A stretch of 64,000 bases of DNA from Sulfuriferula thiophila (GTDB taxonomy: Bacteria > Pseudomonadota > Gammaproteobacteria > Burkholderiales > Sulfuriferulaceae): contig NZ_BHGL01000006.1 of NCBI RefSeq assembly GCF_003864975.1, positions 372,001-436,000 of the forward strand, in the 5' to 3' direction. Positions within the stretch are counted from its first letter, which is position 1. Each line of letters opens with the position of its first letter. Below are positions 41,330 to 50,390 of the stretch, in pieces. The notes under the pieces are model-generated. The model had not been told where the DNA came from and ran no database searches. It worked only from the letters and a program-made list of their open reading frames with translations. Made by a program: the position numbers and the translations under genes.

Positions 41330-42346
41330 ATGCATGCTCTCGCCATACTGCTGACAGGTTTTTCCATTTTCAGTGCCTTGACTATTGCTCTGACGCATTT
41401 TCGCAGGGTTAATTATGCTGAACAGATAATTGCGCAATGGCTGGGTGTCGGTTTGTTATTTGCATTGGCTAGTTTGCAACTGGTGCATTTCAGTTATTTG
41501 CAATACGGTTCTGATTTGATTCATTTGCCGTTTTATCGCGCCATGCTGTTTACCGTAGCACCAATATTTTACCTGTATAGCAAACCATTATTGCAAGCGC
41601 AAATTGCTTACCGCCCATATCAGTTATTGCACGGCACGCCCGTATTGATAGCGCCGTTCCTTACTTACCAGATAGCCTTACCGCTGGCATTTGCAGTGGG
41701 TGCGGGTTATCTGGTACTGCTGGCGCGCAGTGTGTATGCATTGAGGGAAAACCGCAGTCGTTTTCGGGTGGAATTGGCTATGCTTGGTATGGTGTTCCTG
41801 ATAGCCGTTATTGTTCTTTTCCTGGGGCTGATTTTACCGTTACTGGATGAGAAGATGTTCTTTATGTTGTACGCCAGCGCAATTGGCTGCGCATTTCTGC
41901 TGGTGAGTCTGGCGCTTAACTTTACACCACAGTTGTCGACCGAGGTTAAAGAAGCCGCGCGTGAAACCTATGCGGTTTCTACACTGGCAAATGTGGATTG
42001 CAATGAGGCGCTAAGCAAACTGGCAGCGCTGATGGAGCGAGAACGGCTGTTTGAATCGCCGGATATTGATTTGCCTACCTTGGCAACACATATGGCACTC
42101 ACCAACCATCAGCTTTCAGAACTCATCAATGGTCAACTGGGTAAAGGTTTTTCACGCTATATCCGCGAATATCGAATTGAAGCAGCCAAAAAAATGCTGT
42201 TGACCGAGTTGTCTGCATCAATATTGTCGGTAGGTCTGAGCGTAGGATTTACGTCGCAATCTAATTTTTATGACGCCTTCCGTGACATAACCGGCATGAC
42301 GCCGGGTCATTTCCGCAAAATTAACGCTAAATTTTTTCCAAAATGA
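41330..42346 (+). CDS. AraC-type regulator with an N-terminal membrane domain
   Basis: In this 338-residue protein about 200 N-terminal residues form six or seven hydrophobic helices. The C-terminal AraC helix-turn-helix domain (about 235-335) has LATHMALTNHQLSELINGQLGKGFSRYIREYRIEAAKKML and VGFTSQSNFYDAFRDITGMTPG. It is probably an inner-membrane transcription factor sensing a membrane or envelope signal. It precedes the five-gene operon starting at 42448. Confidence 0.88.
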   Translation: MHALAILLTGFSIFSALTIALTHFRRVNYAEQIIAQWLGVGLLFALASLQLVHFSYLQYGSDLIHLPFYRAMLFTVAPIFYLYSKPLLQAQIAYRPYQLLHGTPVLIAPFLTYQIALPLAFAVGAGYLVLLARSVYALRENRSRFRVELAMLGMVFLIAVIVLFLGLILPLLDEKMFFMLYASAIGCAFLLVSLALNFTPQLSTEVKEAARETYAVSTLANVDCNEALSKLAALMERERLFESPDIDLPTLATHMALTNHQLSELINGQLGKGFSRYIREYRIEAAKKMLLTELSASILSVGLSVGFTSQSNFYDAFRDITGMTPGHFRKINAKFFPK

Positions 42347-42355
42347 TCTTTCCGT

Positions 42356-42375
42356 AACAGAAATTTGTTTCTGTT
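42356..42375. promoter_or_regulatory. Perfect inverted repeat after the AraC-type gene
   Basis: AACAGAAA-TTTG-TTTCTGTT has perfect 8-bp arms 10 bp after the regulator's stop and 73 bp before the next start. It may be an operator for that regulator or a stem in the transcript. No T-run follows. Confidence 0.4.
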
Positions 42376-42447
42376 CTATCAATCCGGAAGCTTTACTCCA
42401 TTCTGCGACATAAGCTGACCTTACTTTTTCACGTAAGGAGAGCCGTC

Positions 42448-42804
42448 ATGAATTCATTGTTGTTATTTTCTGCTGAAATTTTGCTCAGTCTGAGCCTGAG
42501 TGCGACTGTGCTTTATGCCATTTCCAGTGCATTGCGCAATGCGCTGCAAGATTTGTGTCCAAGCGATCGACAAGCGGAATTCTGGGTTGCTTATACCCGC
42601 ACTATGCTGATTCTGGCGCCACTGTTACTTGTGATGGTTGTGGATGGTATGAGCAGCCATGGTGATGTATTGGGGAATATTCGGATTGCGCTTGTCGCAG
42701 CTCTGGCTGGTTTGCTCTTTGGCATGATCATCGTAGGTAAGAAGGTTTTTATCCCGGTATCGCAGCAGATTGCACAGCCAGCAGAAACGGGAGAGCTCTC
42801 ATGA
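42448..42804 (+). CDS. Small membrane protein of unknown function
   Basis: This 118-residue protein has three hydrophobic segments (about 5-25, 50-68, 78-97). ALRNALQDLCPSDRQAEFWVAYTRTMLILAPLLLVM suggests a conserved cytoplasmic loop, but I do not recognise a named family. AAGGAGAG gives a strong start. It overlaps the epimerase gene by 4 bp, so it belongs to that operon. Confidence 0.7.
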   Translation: MNSLLLFSAEILLSLSLSATVLYAISSALRNALQDLCPSDRQAEFWVAYTRTMLILAPLLLVMVVDGMSSHGDVLGNIRIALVAALAGLLFGMIIVGKKVFIPVSQQIAQPAETGELS

Positions 42805-43634
42805 AAATTTTGCTTACTGGTGCAAGCGGATTCATTGGCAAGCATATCGGGTTGGCGTTAACCCCGGCGGGGCATGAGGTTGTTCCGGTAGCGCGTGCGT
42901 ATGGTTTGGATTTCAGTAGTATGCTGACCCCCACTGATTGGCTGCCGCATTTGCAAGGCGTTGATGCCGTTATTAACTGCGTGGGCATTATTGCTGAAAC
43001 GCGTGAGCAGCGCTTTGTCACCCTTCACACGGCGGCTCCTATCGCCCTGTTTCATGCCTGTGTTCAAGCTGGAGTATCACGAGTTGTGCAAATTTCTGCG
43101 CTGGGTGCTGATGAGCATGCATTTACGCCCTATCAGTTAAGTAAAAAGACGGCTGATGATGTGTTACGTGGTTTGCCGCTGCAGTGGTTCGTGTTGCAGC
43201 CATCGCTGGTGTATGGGCAAGGTGGCAAGAGTGTGCGGATGTTTCAGCGCATGGCGATGTTGCCAGTAATTCCACAGATTGGCGATGGTAAGCAGCTTGT
43301 TCAACCAGTGCATATCAGTGATGTGGTGGCCACGGTGTTGCTGTGCCTGCAGGCTATTCCTGCACAACGCACGCTGGATGTGGTTGGAGCATACCCATTG
43401 TATTTCATAAACTGGCTGCAACTACTGCGTAAGGCGCAAGGAAAACCACCTGCGCCGACTATGCCGATTCCGCTAACGCTGGTAATGGCGCTGACTCATA
43501 TAGCGAAAATCATGTTACCTATGTTGCAGCCGGACAATATCCGCATGTTGCAACAGGGGAATGCGGCAGATGTACAGCCATTGGCAGAATTTTTGGGGCG
43601 GATGCCGTTAGCGGTTGATGGGGTGAAAATATGA
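42801..43634 (+). CDS. NAD(P)-binding epimerase/reductase-like protein
   Basis: This 277-residue extended-SDR/NmrA-like protein has the Rossmann motif LTGASGFIGKHIG, VINCVGIIAETREQRF, and FVLQPSLVYGQGGKS. The usual active-site YxxxK appears as YQLSKKTAD. It resembles complex I assembly-like NDUFA9 relatives. It overlaps both neighbours by 4 bp. Substrate unknown. Confidence 0.85.
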   Translation: MKILLTGASGFIGKHIGLALTPAGHEVVPVARAYGLDFSSMLTPTDWLPHLQGVDAVINCVGIIAETREQRFVTLHTAAPIALFHACVQAGVSRVVQISALGADEHAFTPYQLSKKTADDVLRGLPLQWFVLQPSLVYGQGGKSVRMFQRMAMLPVIPQIGDGKQLVQPVHISDVVATVLLCLQAIPAQRTLDVVGAYPLYFINWLQLLRKAQGKPPAPTMPIPLTLVMALTHIAKIMLPMLQPDNIRMLQQGNAADVQPLAEFLGRMPLAVDGVKI

Positions 43635-44104
43635 CTTACATGACTTTGAAATACCTGCACATATTGAGTATGGTCATGCTGTTCGGAACCGGGCTAGGCA
43701 GTGCGTTTTATAAATGGATGGCTGATCGCAGCGGCAATCTGGCGCATATAGCCGTGACTAACCGGCATGTCGTTCTGGCTGATTGGATTTTTACTACCCC
43801 GACGGTTATTTTCCAGCCAATCAGTGGTTTGTGGATGGTGTATTTGCTTAACCTTCCCATCATCACGCCGTGGGTGGCGACGAGTCTGGGACTTTATTTG
43901 CTGGCAGGAGCTTGCTGGGTGCCGGTAGTTTGGCTGCAAATACGCATGCGTCAACTCGCTGATATTGCATTGCAATCGGCTACTCCGCTGACAGATCAAT
44001 ACTGGCGCTATGCTCGCATCTGGTTCTGGCTAGGTGTACCTGCTTTTGCTGCAATGTTGCTGGTGGTTTTGTTAATGGTATTCAAATTCAATTGGGGAGG
44101 CTGA
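43631..44104 (+). CDS. DUF2269 family membrane protein
   Basis: This 157-residue protein has four membrane segments and matches DUF2269: LKYLHILSMVMLFGTGLGSAFYKW, VVLADWIFTTPTVIFQPISGLWMV and YWRYARIWFWLGVPAFAAML. The conserved His in LKYLHI and the tryptophans are typical. The function is unknown; this family commonly sits beside SDR and DUF4166 genes. Confidence 0.85.
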   Translation: MTYMTLKYLHILSMVMLFGTGLGSAFYKWMADRSGNLAHIAVTNRHVVLADWIFTTPTVIFQPISGLWMVYLLNLPIITPWVATSLGLYLLAGACWVPVVWLQIRMRQLADIALQSATPLTDQYWRYARIWFWLGVPAFAAMLLVVLLMVFKFNWGG

Positions 44105-44105
44105 A

Positions 44106-44681
44106 ATGGAAACGCAATCGTTGATGCAATTGGCACTCGGTGCAGAATGGGAACAACTACCGCCTGCGTTGAAGGCTCATTACCAAGTAGCCACTAACAC
44201 TGATCTTGGTGAGTTGGATATCGAATATCCTGATTTGATGCAACCCGGCCTGAATGTTCTGCGCTTGCTGGGTGTGTTGATTAATCGGCGCGGTAAGTCG
44301 ATTGTAACAACGGTCGAAAAATACATGGATGGCAATATTCAGCGCTGGAAACGTACTATAGGGTTTTCGGATGGCACTGCAATCCAGTTCAACAGTCACT
44401 GGGTTCATGCTGGCGGGAATGAATTGATTGAGTTTGTCAGCCCTGTACTTGGTTTGAAAATGGCAGTGAATGTATATGAAAACAAACTGCATTATGAGGG
44501 TCGATATTACGTAGTTAAATTAGGAAGCTTGCTGCTGCCAGTCCCGGAATGGCTGCTGTTGGGACATACCACGATAGTGGAAACGGCAGTGGATGCTGAT
44601 AGTTTTACGATGGATTTTCGGCTGGTGCATCCAGTGTTCGGTCAGCTTTATCGTTATGCTGGCAGATTTACGACTGAATAA
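44106..44681 (+). CDS. DUF4166 domain-containing protein
   Basis: This 191-residue protein has WEQLPPALKAHY at the N terminus and a beta-rich core with IQRWKRTIGFSDG and LHYEGRYYVVKLG, matching DUF4166. In other bacteria the domain is fused to or adjacent to the reductase and DoxX/DUF2269 proteins seen here. No catalytic motif is known. One base separates it from the upstream gene. Confidence 0.82.
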   Translation: METQSLMQLALGAEWEQLPPALKAHYQVATNTDLGELDIEYPDLMQPGLNVLRLLGVLINRRGKSIVTTVEKYMDGNIQRWKRTIGFSDGTAIQFNSHWVHAGGNELIEFVSPVLGLKMAVNVYENKLHYEGRYYVVKLGSLLLPVPEWLLLGHTTIVETAVDADSFTMDFRLVHPVFGQLYRYAGRFTTE

Positions 44682-44763
44682 ATTTTCTTTTTGTACAGAT
44701 AGTTAAGCCTGTTCCAGTCATTAGGATGGTTAAGTTCAGGCCTCTATATAAGGAGATATTGTC

Positions 44764-45192
44764 ATGAACTTGCCACCCCATATCAGTGCTGATGACAAAG
44801 TGGTTTTATATGATGGCGTTTGCAAGTTATGTAATGGTTGGAGTCAGTTTCTTATCAAGCATGATAAGAACGGAATCTTCAAGCTGTGCAGTGTGCAGTC
44901 ATCAGAGGGGGCGGATATATTGCTATGGTTTGGATTCCCTACCAGTTCGTTTGATACTATGCTCTACGTTGAAGGTTGCCGCATTTACACGCAAAGTGAT
45001 GCGTTCTTGCAGATCGTCAGTCAGTTGCCGAAACCTTGGTGCTACATGAGTCTAGTGAGAATCGTTCCGAGACCAGTCCGAAACTGGTTTTATGACCGCA
45101 TTGCGCTCAATCGTTACTGGCTGTTTGGGCGATACGATCAGTGTTTGCTGCCAAACCCGGAACAGCATAATAGGTTTCTTGATCGTCATTAG
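44764..45192 (+). CDS. DCC-family thiol-disulfide oxidoreductase-like protein (DUF393)
   Basis: This 142-residue protein has the DxLYDGxCxxC pattern as VVLYDGVCKLCNGW, with a CxxC pair in a thioredoxin-like fold, and a C-terminal RPVRNWFYDRIALNRYWLFG typical of the DCC family. AAGGAGA precedes the ATG. It follows the DUF4166 gene by 82 bp and converges on the EAL gene 16 bp away. Redox function is suspected but unproven for the family. Confidence 0.85.
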   Translation: MNLPPHISADDKVVLYDGVCKLCNGWSQFLIKHDKNGIFKLCSVQSSEGADILLWFGFPTSSFDTMLYVEGCRIYTQSDAFLQIVSQLPKPWCYMSLVRIVPRPVRNWFYDRIALNRYWLFGRYDQCLLPNPEQHNRFLDRH

Positions 45193-45208
45193 CTATTAAC
45201 TGGTTGAT

Positions 45209-47485
45209 CTAACGCACGATAGTCCGTTCCGGATTGCTGCGTAGCAACAGTTCAAGCTCATTTTCAGGTACAGGTCTGCTGAAATAGTAACCCTGGATTT
45301 CATCGCAGCCTTGCTGTTTCAGCATGGACAGCTGTTCTGCTGTTTCCACGCCTTCTGCAATCACACTCAGGTTCAGGCTTTGTCCGAGCAGTATCACGGA
45401 TTTGGTAATGGACGCATCATTGGCGTCGGTGGTCATGTTGCGGACGAAGGATTGGTCTACCTTGAGCTTGTTGATAGGGAAGCGTTTCAGATAGCTGAGT
45501 GAAGAATAGCCGGTGCCGAAATCATCTATGGATAGCTGCAGATTTAGGGCGCGCAGGTTATTCAGGGTGGCGATGGTTTTTTCGGCATCGTGCATGGCCA
45601 CGCTTTCGGTGATTTCCAGTTCCAGGTAGTGCGGGTTAATTCCCGTTTCTTTGATGGTCGCGGCAACAAGCTCGGTAAACTCCGGATGCTGGAACTGGCG
45701 TGCCGAGATATTGACGGCCATGATCATGTCGCTGAAACCGGCATCGTGCCAGCGCTTTACCTGTGCACAGGCGGTGCGTAACACCCACTCTCCAATGGGG
45801 ATAATCAGGCCGGATTCTTCAGCCAGCGGGATAAATTCTGCTGGAGAAATGGATGCTTGCCCATCGCGGCGCCAGCGTAACAGGGCTTCTACGCCCAAAA
45901 TTCTGTTGTTTGCGATCGCCACCTGGGGTTGATAATGCAATGCCAGTTCATTTCGCTCTAATGCGCGTCGCAGTCCGTTTTCCAGATCCAGCCAGCGTTC
46001 GGCTTTGTCGTTCATGTCCTGGGTGTAGTATTGGAAAGCGTTGCCGCCTAGCGTATTGACGCGATTGACAGCCGCTTCCGCATTTCTGATCAGGCTTTCC
46101 GTGTTATTGCCATCTGCCGGAAAAATGCTGGCACCAATGCTGAGTGTAAAGAAGAATTCCTGATTGTTGACGTGTAAGGGTTCATGCATGCTCATCAGCA
46201 GTTTTTCCCCAAGCAACTGCAGTTGGTGTGGATTGCTCATTTCCGGAAGTAACAAGCCGAAGGTTGCGCCTTCAAAGCGGAATAGCGTTGCGCCGCGAAC
46301 CAGATCGCGATTTTCATGCAGCAGGGCATTCAAACGTAACGCAATGGTATGCAGCAGGTTATCACTGGCTTCATAACCCTGGCTTTCAAGGACGCGCTTG
46401 ATCCGGTCCAGTCGCAGTAAGGCAACTGCCACCGTGCTTTCACCATTGGTCAGCTGGATTGCTTCATGCAGGTGTTCGCTGAACATGCGGCGATTTGGCA
46501 GGCCGGTTAGTTCATCATGATAAGCCTGATATACCAGGTTTTCTTCGGCACGTTTGCGCTCGGTAATATCTGCAATGTAGATGTGAAAGCTGTGTAAATC
46601 AGTCAGGATATGAATAAAACAGTCAAGGATGCGGTTGTGTTTGGTGTATTCCAGTTGCAGGCCTTCCTGGCCGCTGGTTTTTAGTTCTGTTAAACGCGCT
46701 GCAAAATTATCCGGTAACAACTGATTCGCGCTTAACAAATCAAGTTCTGCCAGTAGCCTGGTTGTGGCTGGATTGGCGTAAGCGATTGTGCCGTCCCAGT
46801 TTATGCGTAACACCGGGCTTGGGTTGCGTTCCGGGAACATGGCGAGGCGCCGACGCTCGGCACTTTCAGCTATATACGCATTGACGTAATAGCCAATCAG
46901 AATGGCGATAAGGAAAATGACAACACTGAATCCTATGACCATTTGTATCATTAGTCGGGTTTTGGATTGTGCTAAGTTGCCGTTTTCCAATACGTTTTTA
47001 CGGTTTAGGCTGACTAATTCATCTACTATCGGTGAGATTTTACTTTCTGTTATGGTTACATTAGCCAAAATTTGACGAGCATTGTCCCAGTCTATCGGTG
47101 AGGTGTTGAGCGTCTGATCTAGCCTTGCTGCATGCTGTGAGAGATGTTCAACTGCAATTTCGAGTTGGGGTAGTAATGTTTTATCGTCTGTATGGATGTA
47201 AATGGTCCGTAAGCCGGCTTCAATTTCGCGTTGCTGGGTTTCATAGTCATGGAGAAATTTGTCGCGGTCGGTGGTGGCGTAATACTCATAAAGGATAGGC
47301 TTTTGCGCGAAGATAGCGTTGCGTAACTTGGAAATGCTGATGAGTCTGGGTAGATTATTTTCGACTAAATGATTGTTAACGTCTAATACGGCATGCCCAT
47401 TGATGTAGATCAGGCTGGATAAGCTTATACCCAGCGCGAGAACAAGCAAATAAACTGCGTAAATTTTTTTGGAGATGGATGACAT
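45209..47485 (-). CDS. Membrane PAS-GGDEF-EAL protein with degenerate GGDEF
   Basis: This 758-residue protein has membrane helices at about 10-30 and 182-202 flanking a helical periplasmic sensor domain, then PAS (about 215-310), GGDEF (320-490) and EAL (505-750) domains. The GGDEF signature reads FEGATFG, so cyclase activity is unlikely. The EAL domain keeps GVEALLRW, the ELEITES segment and DDFGTGYSS, so it should hydrolyse cyclic di-GMP. It is monocistronic and convergent with the DCC gene. Confidence 0.92.
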   Translation of the reverse strand: MSSISKKIYAVYLLVLALGISLSSLIYINGHAVLDVNNHLVENNLPRLISISKLRNAIFAQKPILYEYYATTDRDKFLHDYETQQREIEAGLRTIYIHTDDKTLLPQLEIAVEHLSQHAARLDQTLNTSPIDWDNARQILANVTITESKISPIVDELVSLNRKNVLENGNLAQSKTRLMIQMVIGFSVVIFLIAILIGYYVNAYIAESAERRRLAMFPERNPSPVLRINWDGTIAYANPATTRLLAELDLLSANQLLPDNFAARLTELKTSGQEGLQLEYTKHNRILDCFIHILTDLHSFHIYIADITERKRAEENLVYQAYHDELTGLPNRRMFSEHLHEAIQLTNGESTVAVALLRLDRIKRVLESQGYEASDNLLHTIALRLNALLHENRDLVRGATLFRFEGATFGLLLPEMSNPHQLQLLGEKLLMSMHEPLHVNNQEFFFTLSIGASIFPADGNNTESLIRNAEAAVNRVNTLGGNAFQYYTQDMNDKAERWLDLENGLRRALERNELALHYQPQVAIANNRILGVEALLRWRRDGQASISPAEFIPLAEESGLIIPIGEWVLRTACAQVKRWHDAGFSDMIMAVNISARQFQHPEFTELVAATIKETGINPHYLELEITESVAMHDAEKTIATLNNLRALNLQLSIDDFGTGYSSLSYLKRFPINKLKVDQSFVRNMTTDANDASITKSVILLGQSLNLSVIAEGVETAEQLSMLKQQGCDEIQGYYFSRPVPENELELLLRSNPERTIVR

Positions 47486-47783
47486 CGTGTCCGATTCTAT
47501 GTTTTTGATTTAGTTGGGCAGCCAGCATGGTATTCATACCGCTGCTCAGTCACGAGTTACTGCGTTAAGTATAGAGATAGTAATAACAATCGTCCATTAG
47601 TGACCTTGATTACAGTTTGGGTAAGCTGTAATCAGTGCAGAGCTGATGGGGCGTGCATGGCGGAGTGCTGTCGTTAAGGCTTCTTAAAAAGACATTAATA
47701 TCATGTTTAGTAAGGATTTTATTCAGTTGTGAATTCACCATGAATCCGAGTATTATGAATAAAATAATAAATTTGGAGGCAAC
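47486..47783. other. Intergenic region with one inverted repeat
   Basis: This 298-bp spacer separates the divergent EAL gene and tusA and must contain both promoters. The only structure seen is TGATTACAG...CTGTAATCA at 47607-47634 (9-bp arms, 10-base loop), which could be an operator or hairpin. No gene is recognised. Confidence 0.5.
47607..47634. promoter_or_regulatory. Inverted repeat between EAL gene and tusA
   Basis: TGATTACAG and CTGTAATCA are perfect 9-bp arms separated by 10 bases. It lies 122 bp upstream of the EAL gene start and 150 bp upstream of tusA, a plausible shared operator. Confidence 0.35.
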
Positions 47784-48008
47784 ATGAAAGCGATTGAAGA
47801 AATCGATGTATGTGGTATGAGTTGTCCCATGCCGTTAATCAAGCTGCGTGCCGCTGTCAATAAACTTCCTAAAGGACAAGCGCTGACCATAGTTGGCGAT
47901 GATCCTATCTTTGAGTCATCTGTCCGTGATTTTTGTGCCGAAAATGCATTAGGCGTCGAATCTGTGCAAGCAGATGGACGTGAGATCACCATCATTATTC
48001 GTTTGTAA
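47784..48008 (+). CDS. tusA: Sulfur carrier protein TusA
   Basis: This 74-residue protein has the SirA/TusA fold signature CGMSCPMPLIKLR, with the persulfide-carrying Cys14 in CPMP, and a C-terminal hydrophobic REITIIIRL strand. TTTGGAGG gives a strong start. TusA relays sulfur as a persulfide between rhodanese or DsrE partners and either tRNA thiolation or, in sulfur oxidisers, the Dsr/Hdr oxidation systems. The adjacent DsrE-like gene (20-bp gap) favours the oxidative context. Confidence 0.94.
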   Translation: MKAIEEIDVCGMSCPMPLIKLRAAVNKLPKGQALTIVGDDPIFESSVRDFCAENALGVESVQADGREITIIIRL

Positions 48009-48028
48009 CAGCAAAACGGGGAGGCAGG

Positions 48029-48568
48029 ATGGAGGAGAGTAATAATAAAACAGCCACCGTCATGGTGGTGAGTGGTGATATGGACAAAGTACTGGTGGCA
48101 TTTATCGTGGCGACCGGCTTTGCCTCCATGGGCGTGCAGACTAAAATGTGGTTCACCATGTATGGTGCCAACTGCCTGAAACGGCGCAGGGGGCTATTGC
48201 ATAGCTGGTTCCATCGCCCAGCCAAGGAAACCCAGCCATACCGGCGCATGGATACGGATACTTTTCTGCAAAAAGGGTTTGAGATGCTCAACCGTGGCGG
48301 GCCCGGTTATCTGCCTCTGTCGCGACACAACCTGTTTGGTCTGGGGCCGTTGATCCTGAACTACATCCTCAAACGCAAAGGCATACCCAATGTCGAGCAA
48401 TTTATTCAGCTGGCAGAAGAACTGGGCATCAGTTTCACCATTTGCCAGATTTGCGTGGATGCGCTCGCGCTGGATACGTCCGACCTGGTGGCGTCTGATG
48501 TGAATGTGAAGGGTGTGGCTCAGTACATGAAAGACGCCATGGATTCGCATTACAACATTGTGTTATGA
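48029..48568 (+). CDS. DsrE2-like protein (DsrE/DsrF/DrsH-like family)
   Basis: This 179-residue protein has VMVVSGDMDKVLVAFIVATGFASMGVQ and MWFTMYGANCLKRRRG, and later SFTICQICVDALAL with two cysteines. The pattern fits the DsrE2/DrsE_2 family of putative sulfurtransferases that partner with TusA and rhodanese. It overlaps the histidine kinase gene by 4 bp, an unusual link between sulfur relay and signalling. Confidence 0.88.
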   Translation: MEESNNKTATVMVVSGDMDKVLVAFIVATGFASMGVQTKMWFTMYGANCLKRRRGLLHSWFHRPAKETQPYRRMDTDTFLQKGFEMLNRGGPGYLPLSRHNLFGLGPLILNYILKRKGIPNVEQFIQLAEELGISFTICQICVDALALDTSDLVASDVNVKGVAQYMKDAMDSHYNIVL

Positions 48569-49941
48569 CTGAAACTGCCCAGCCCATTTTACCTAGCCAG
48601 CGAGAGCCGGATGCATTGTTCGCGTTACAAAGTGAAAATGCGCGGCTTCAGCAGCAAGTCGCGTCATTGCAACAGGATTTGGCGGATGCCGAAGTGCATC
48701 GAGAATTGTTGCAGCGGGAAATTGCGCTGGTACAGGAGTTGGGTGATGTCATCGTCTCGGATCTGGATCTGGAACGTGTACTTGGTTTGGTGGCAACCAA
48801 GGGACGTGAGCTAATTCAGGCCGAAACATTTCTCGTGCCGATCATCAATAAAACGCGCACCAGCTATACCTATGCAGCTGCGTGTGGCAAAGATGCTAAA
48901 GATATTCTCGGGGTGAGCTTCCCGGTGCGGATCGGTATGTGTGGCTGGGTCATTACTCATGAACGGCCTTTGCTGTTTGGTGAGCCCCGTGAATGGCTAA
49001 TGGATGAAAAGACAGCTTGGGAAGAGGGGCAGCCTTCAGCCTTGCTGGTGCCGTTGATGGTGAAGCATCGTATTATTGGCGGTTTGTCCGGTATGGGTAA
49101 AGCCGGGGGTGGCAGCTTCGTACGGCGTGATCTGGAATTGCTGACTCTGTTCGCCAATCAGGTGAGTATCGCGATCGAAAATGCATCGCTTTATAAGGAA
49201 ATCGGTGAGCTGGTTGACAGCCTGGAACTACGCGTTGAACAGCGGACGCGGGAATTAGCCGCTATCAATCAGGAGTTGGAGGCTTTCTCCTATTCCGTAT
49301 CGCATGATCTGAGAGCCCCGTTACGCAGTATCGACGGTTTCAGTCAGGCATTGGTCGAGGATTATGCATCCACGCTGGATGACACTGCTATTGGTTATTT
49401 GCACCGTATCCGCAGTAATGCACAGCATATGGGTAAGCTGATAGAAGCCTTGTTGAAATTGTCGCGGCTGACGCGGGACGAAATGGCGGTCGAAGCTGTC
49501 GATCTTTCAGCTATTGCCGCAGAAATTGTTACGCGGTTACAGGAATCTGCGCCGGACAGACATGTCACATTTTCGGTACAAAATGGACTCGCTATCACCG
49601 CTGATGAAAGAATGATGCGTGTGGTAATGGAAAATTTGCTAAATAATGCCTGGAAATATACGGGCAAACGAGTAGATGCCAGCATTGAATTTGGCCTTGC
49701 TGACGTGCCCGGTCGCGGAGCCAGTTTTTATGTGCGTGATAACGGTGCCGGGTTCGATATGAATCAGGCCGATAAACTGTTTAGGCCATTCAAACGTTTG
49801 CACGCGGAACGCGAATTTAGTGGTGATGGCATTGGGCTGGCATCGGTACAGCGGGTAATCCAGCGTCATGGCGGACAGCTTTGGGCCGAGGCCGCAGTGG
49901 ATCAGGGCGCGGCTTTCTTTTTTACGTTGCCACAGCAGTGA
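48565..49941 (+). CDS. Cytoplasmic GAF sensor histidine kinase
   Basis: In this 458-residue protein an N-terminal coiled coil (about 15-50) leads into a GAF domain (about 60-205). A HisKA region with the phospho-acceptor His in SYSVSHDLRAPLRSIDGF follows, then an HATPase domain with NLLNNAWKYT, DNGAGFD and GDGIGLASVQRVIQRHGG. There are no membrane helices. It resembles bacteriophytochrome-type kinases that work with small Rcp1-like receivers, and such a receiver follows. Confidence 0.92.
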   Translation: MTETAQPILPSQREPDALFALQSENARLQQQVASLQQDLADAEVHRELLQREIALVQELGDVIVSDLDLERVLGLVATKGRELIQAETFLVPIINKTRTSYTYAAACGKDAKDILGVSFPVRIGMCGWVITHERPLLFGEPREWLMDEKTAWEEGQPSALLVPLMVKHRIIGGLSGMGKAGGGSFVRRDLELLTLFANQVSIAIENASLYKEIGELVDSLELRVEQRTRELAAINQELEAFSYSVSHDLRAPLRSIDGFSQALVEDYASTLDDTAIGYLHRIRSNAQHMGKLIEALLKLSRLTRDEMAVEAVDLSAIAAEIVTRLQESAPDRHVTFSVQNGLAITADERMMRVVMENLLNNAWKYTGKRVDASIEFGLADVPGRGASFYVRDNGAGFDMNQADKLFRPFKRLHAEREFSGDGIGLASVQRVIQRHGGQLWAEAAVDQGAAFFFTLPQQ

Positions 49942-49961
49942 TTTAGAGGATGACAATAATA

Positions 49962-50381
49962 ATGCACACGATATTACTGGTTGAAGACAATCCGGATCAT
50001 GTGGAGTTGACTTTGCGCGCCATGCGCAAGGTGGCGTTGCCAGCCAAGGTGGTAGTAGTGAACGACGGCCCGGAGGCGCTCGAGTACCTTGCTATGTGCA
50101 AGCAACATGAAATGCCGTGTTTTACCTTGCTTGATCTGGGGTTACCAGGCATGGATGGGCTGGAAGTGTTGAAGCGGATCCGCTCAGATAAGCGTACCCA
50201 CTACTTGCCGGTGGTGATTCTGACCACTTCGCAAGAAAAAAACGATGAATTGCAAGGCTATGATCTGGGCGCCAACAGTTATGTCTGCAAGCCGGTTGAT
50301 TATGCATTATTCCTGGAATTGATACGTAAACTCGGGGAATACTGGCTGGATTTGAATCGCTCTCCTTACTGCGTACATTAG
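49962..50381 (+). CDS. Single-domain response regulator (Rcp1-like)
   Basis: ATG 49962 starts directly at the receiver fold (139 residues); ATG 49950 abuts GAGG and is less likely. ILLVEDNPDHVELTL carries the acidic pair, LLDLGLPGMDGLEVL the phospho-acceptor Asp, and ILTTSQ and KPVD the conserved Thr and Lys. It has no output domain, so it probably relays phosphate from the upstream kinase, perhaps to the next gene's receiver. Confidence 0.9.
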   Translation: MHTILLVEDNPDHVELTLRAMRKVALPAKVVVVNDGPEALEYLAMCKQHEMPCFTLLDLGLPGMDGLEVLKRIRSDKRTHYLPVVILTTSQEKNDELQGYDLGANSYVCKPVDYALFLELIRKLGEYWLDLNRSPYCVH

Positions 50382-50390
50382 TGTTGACTA

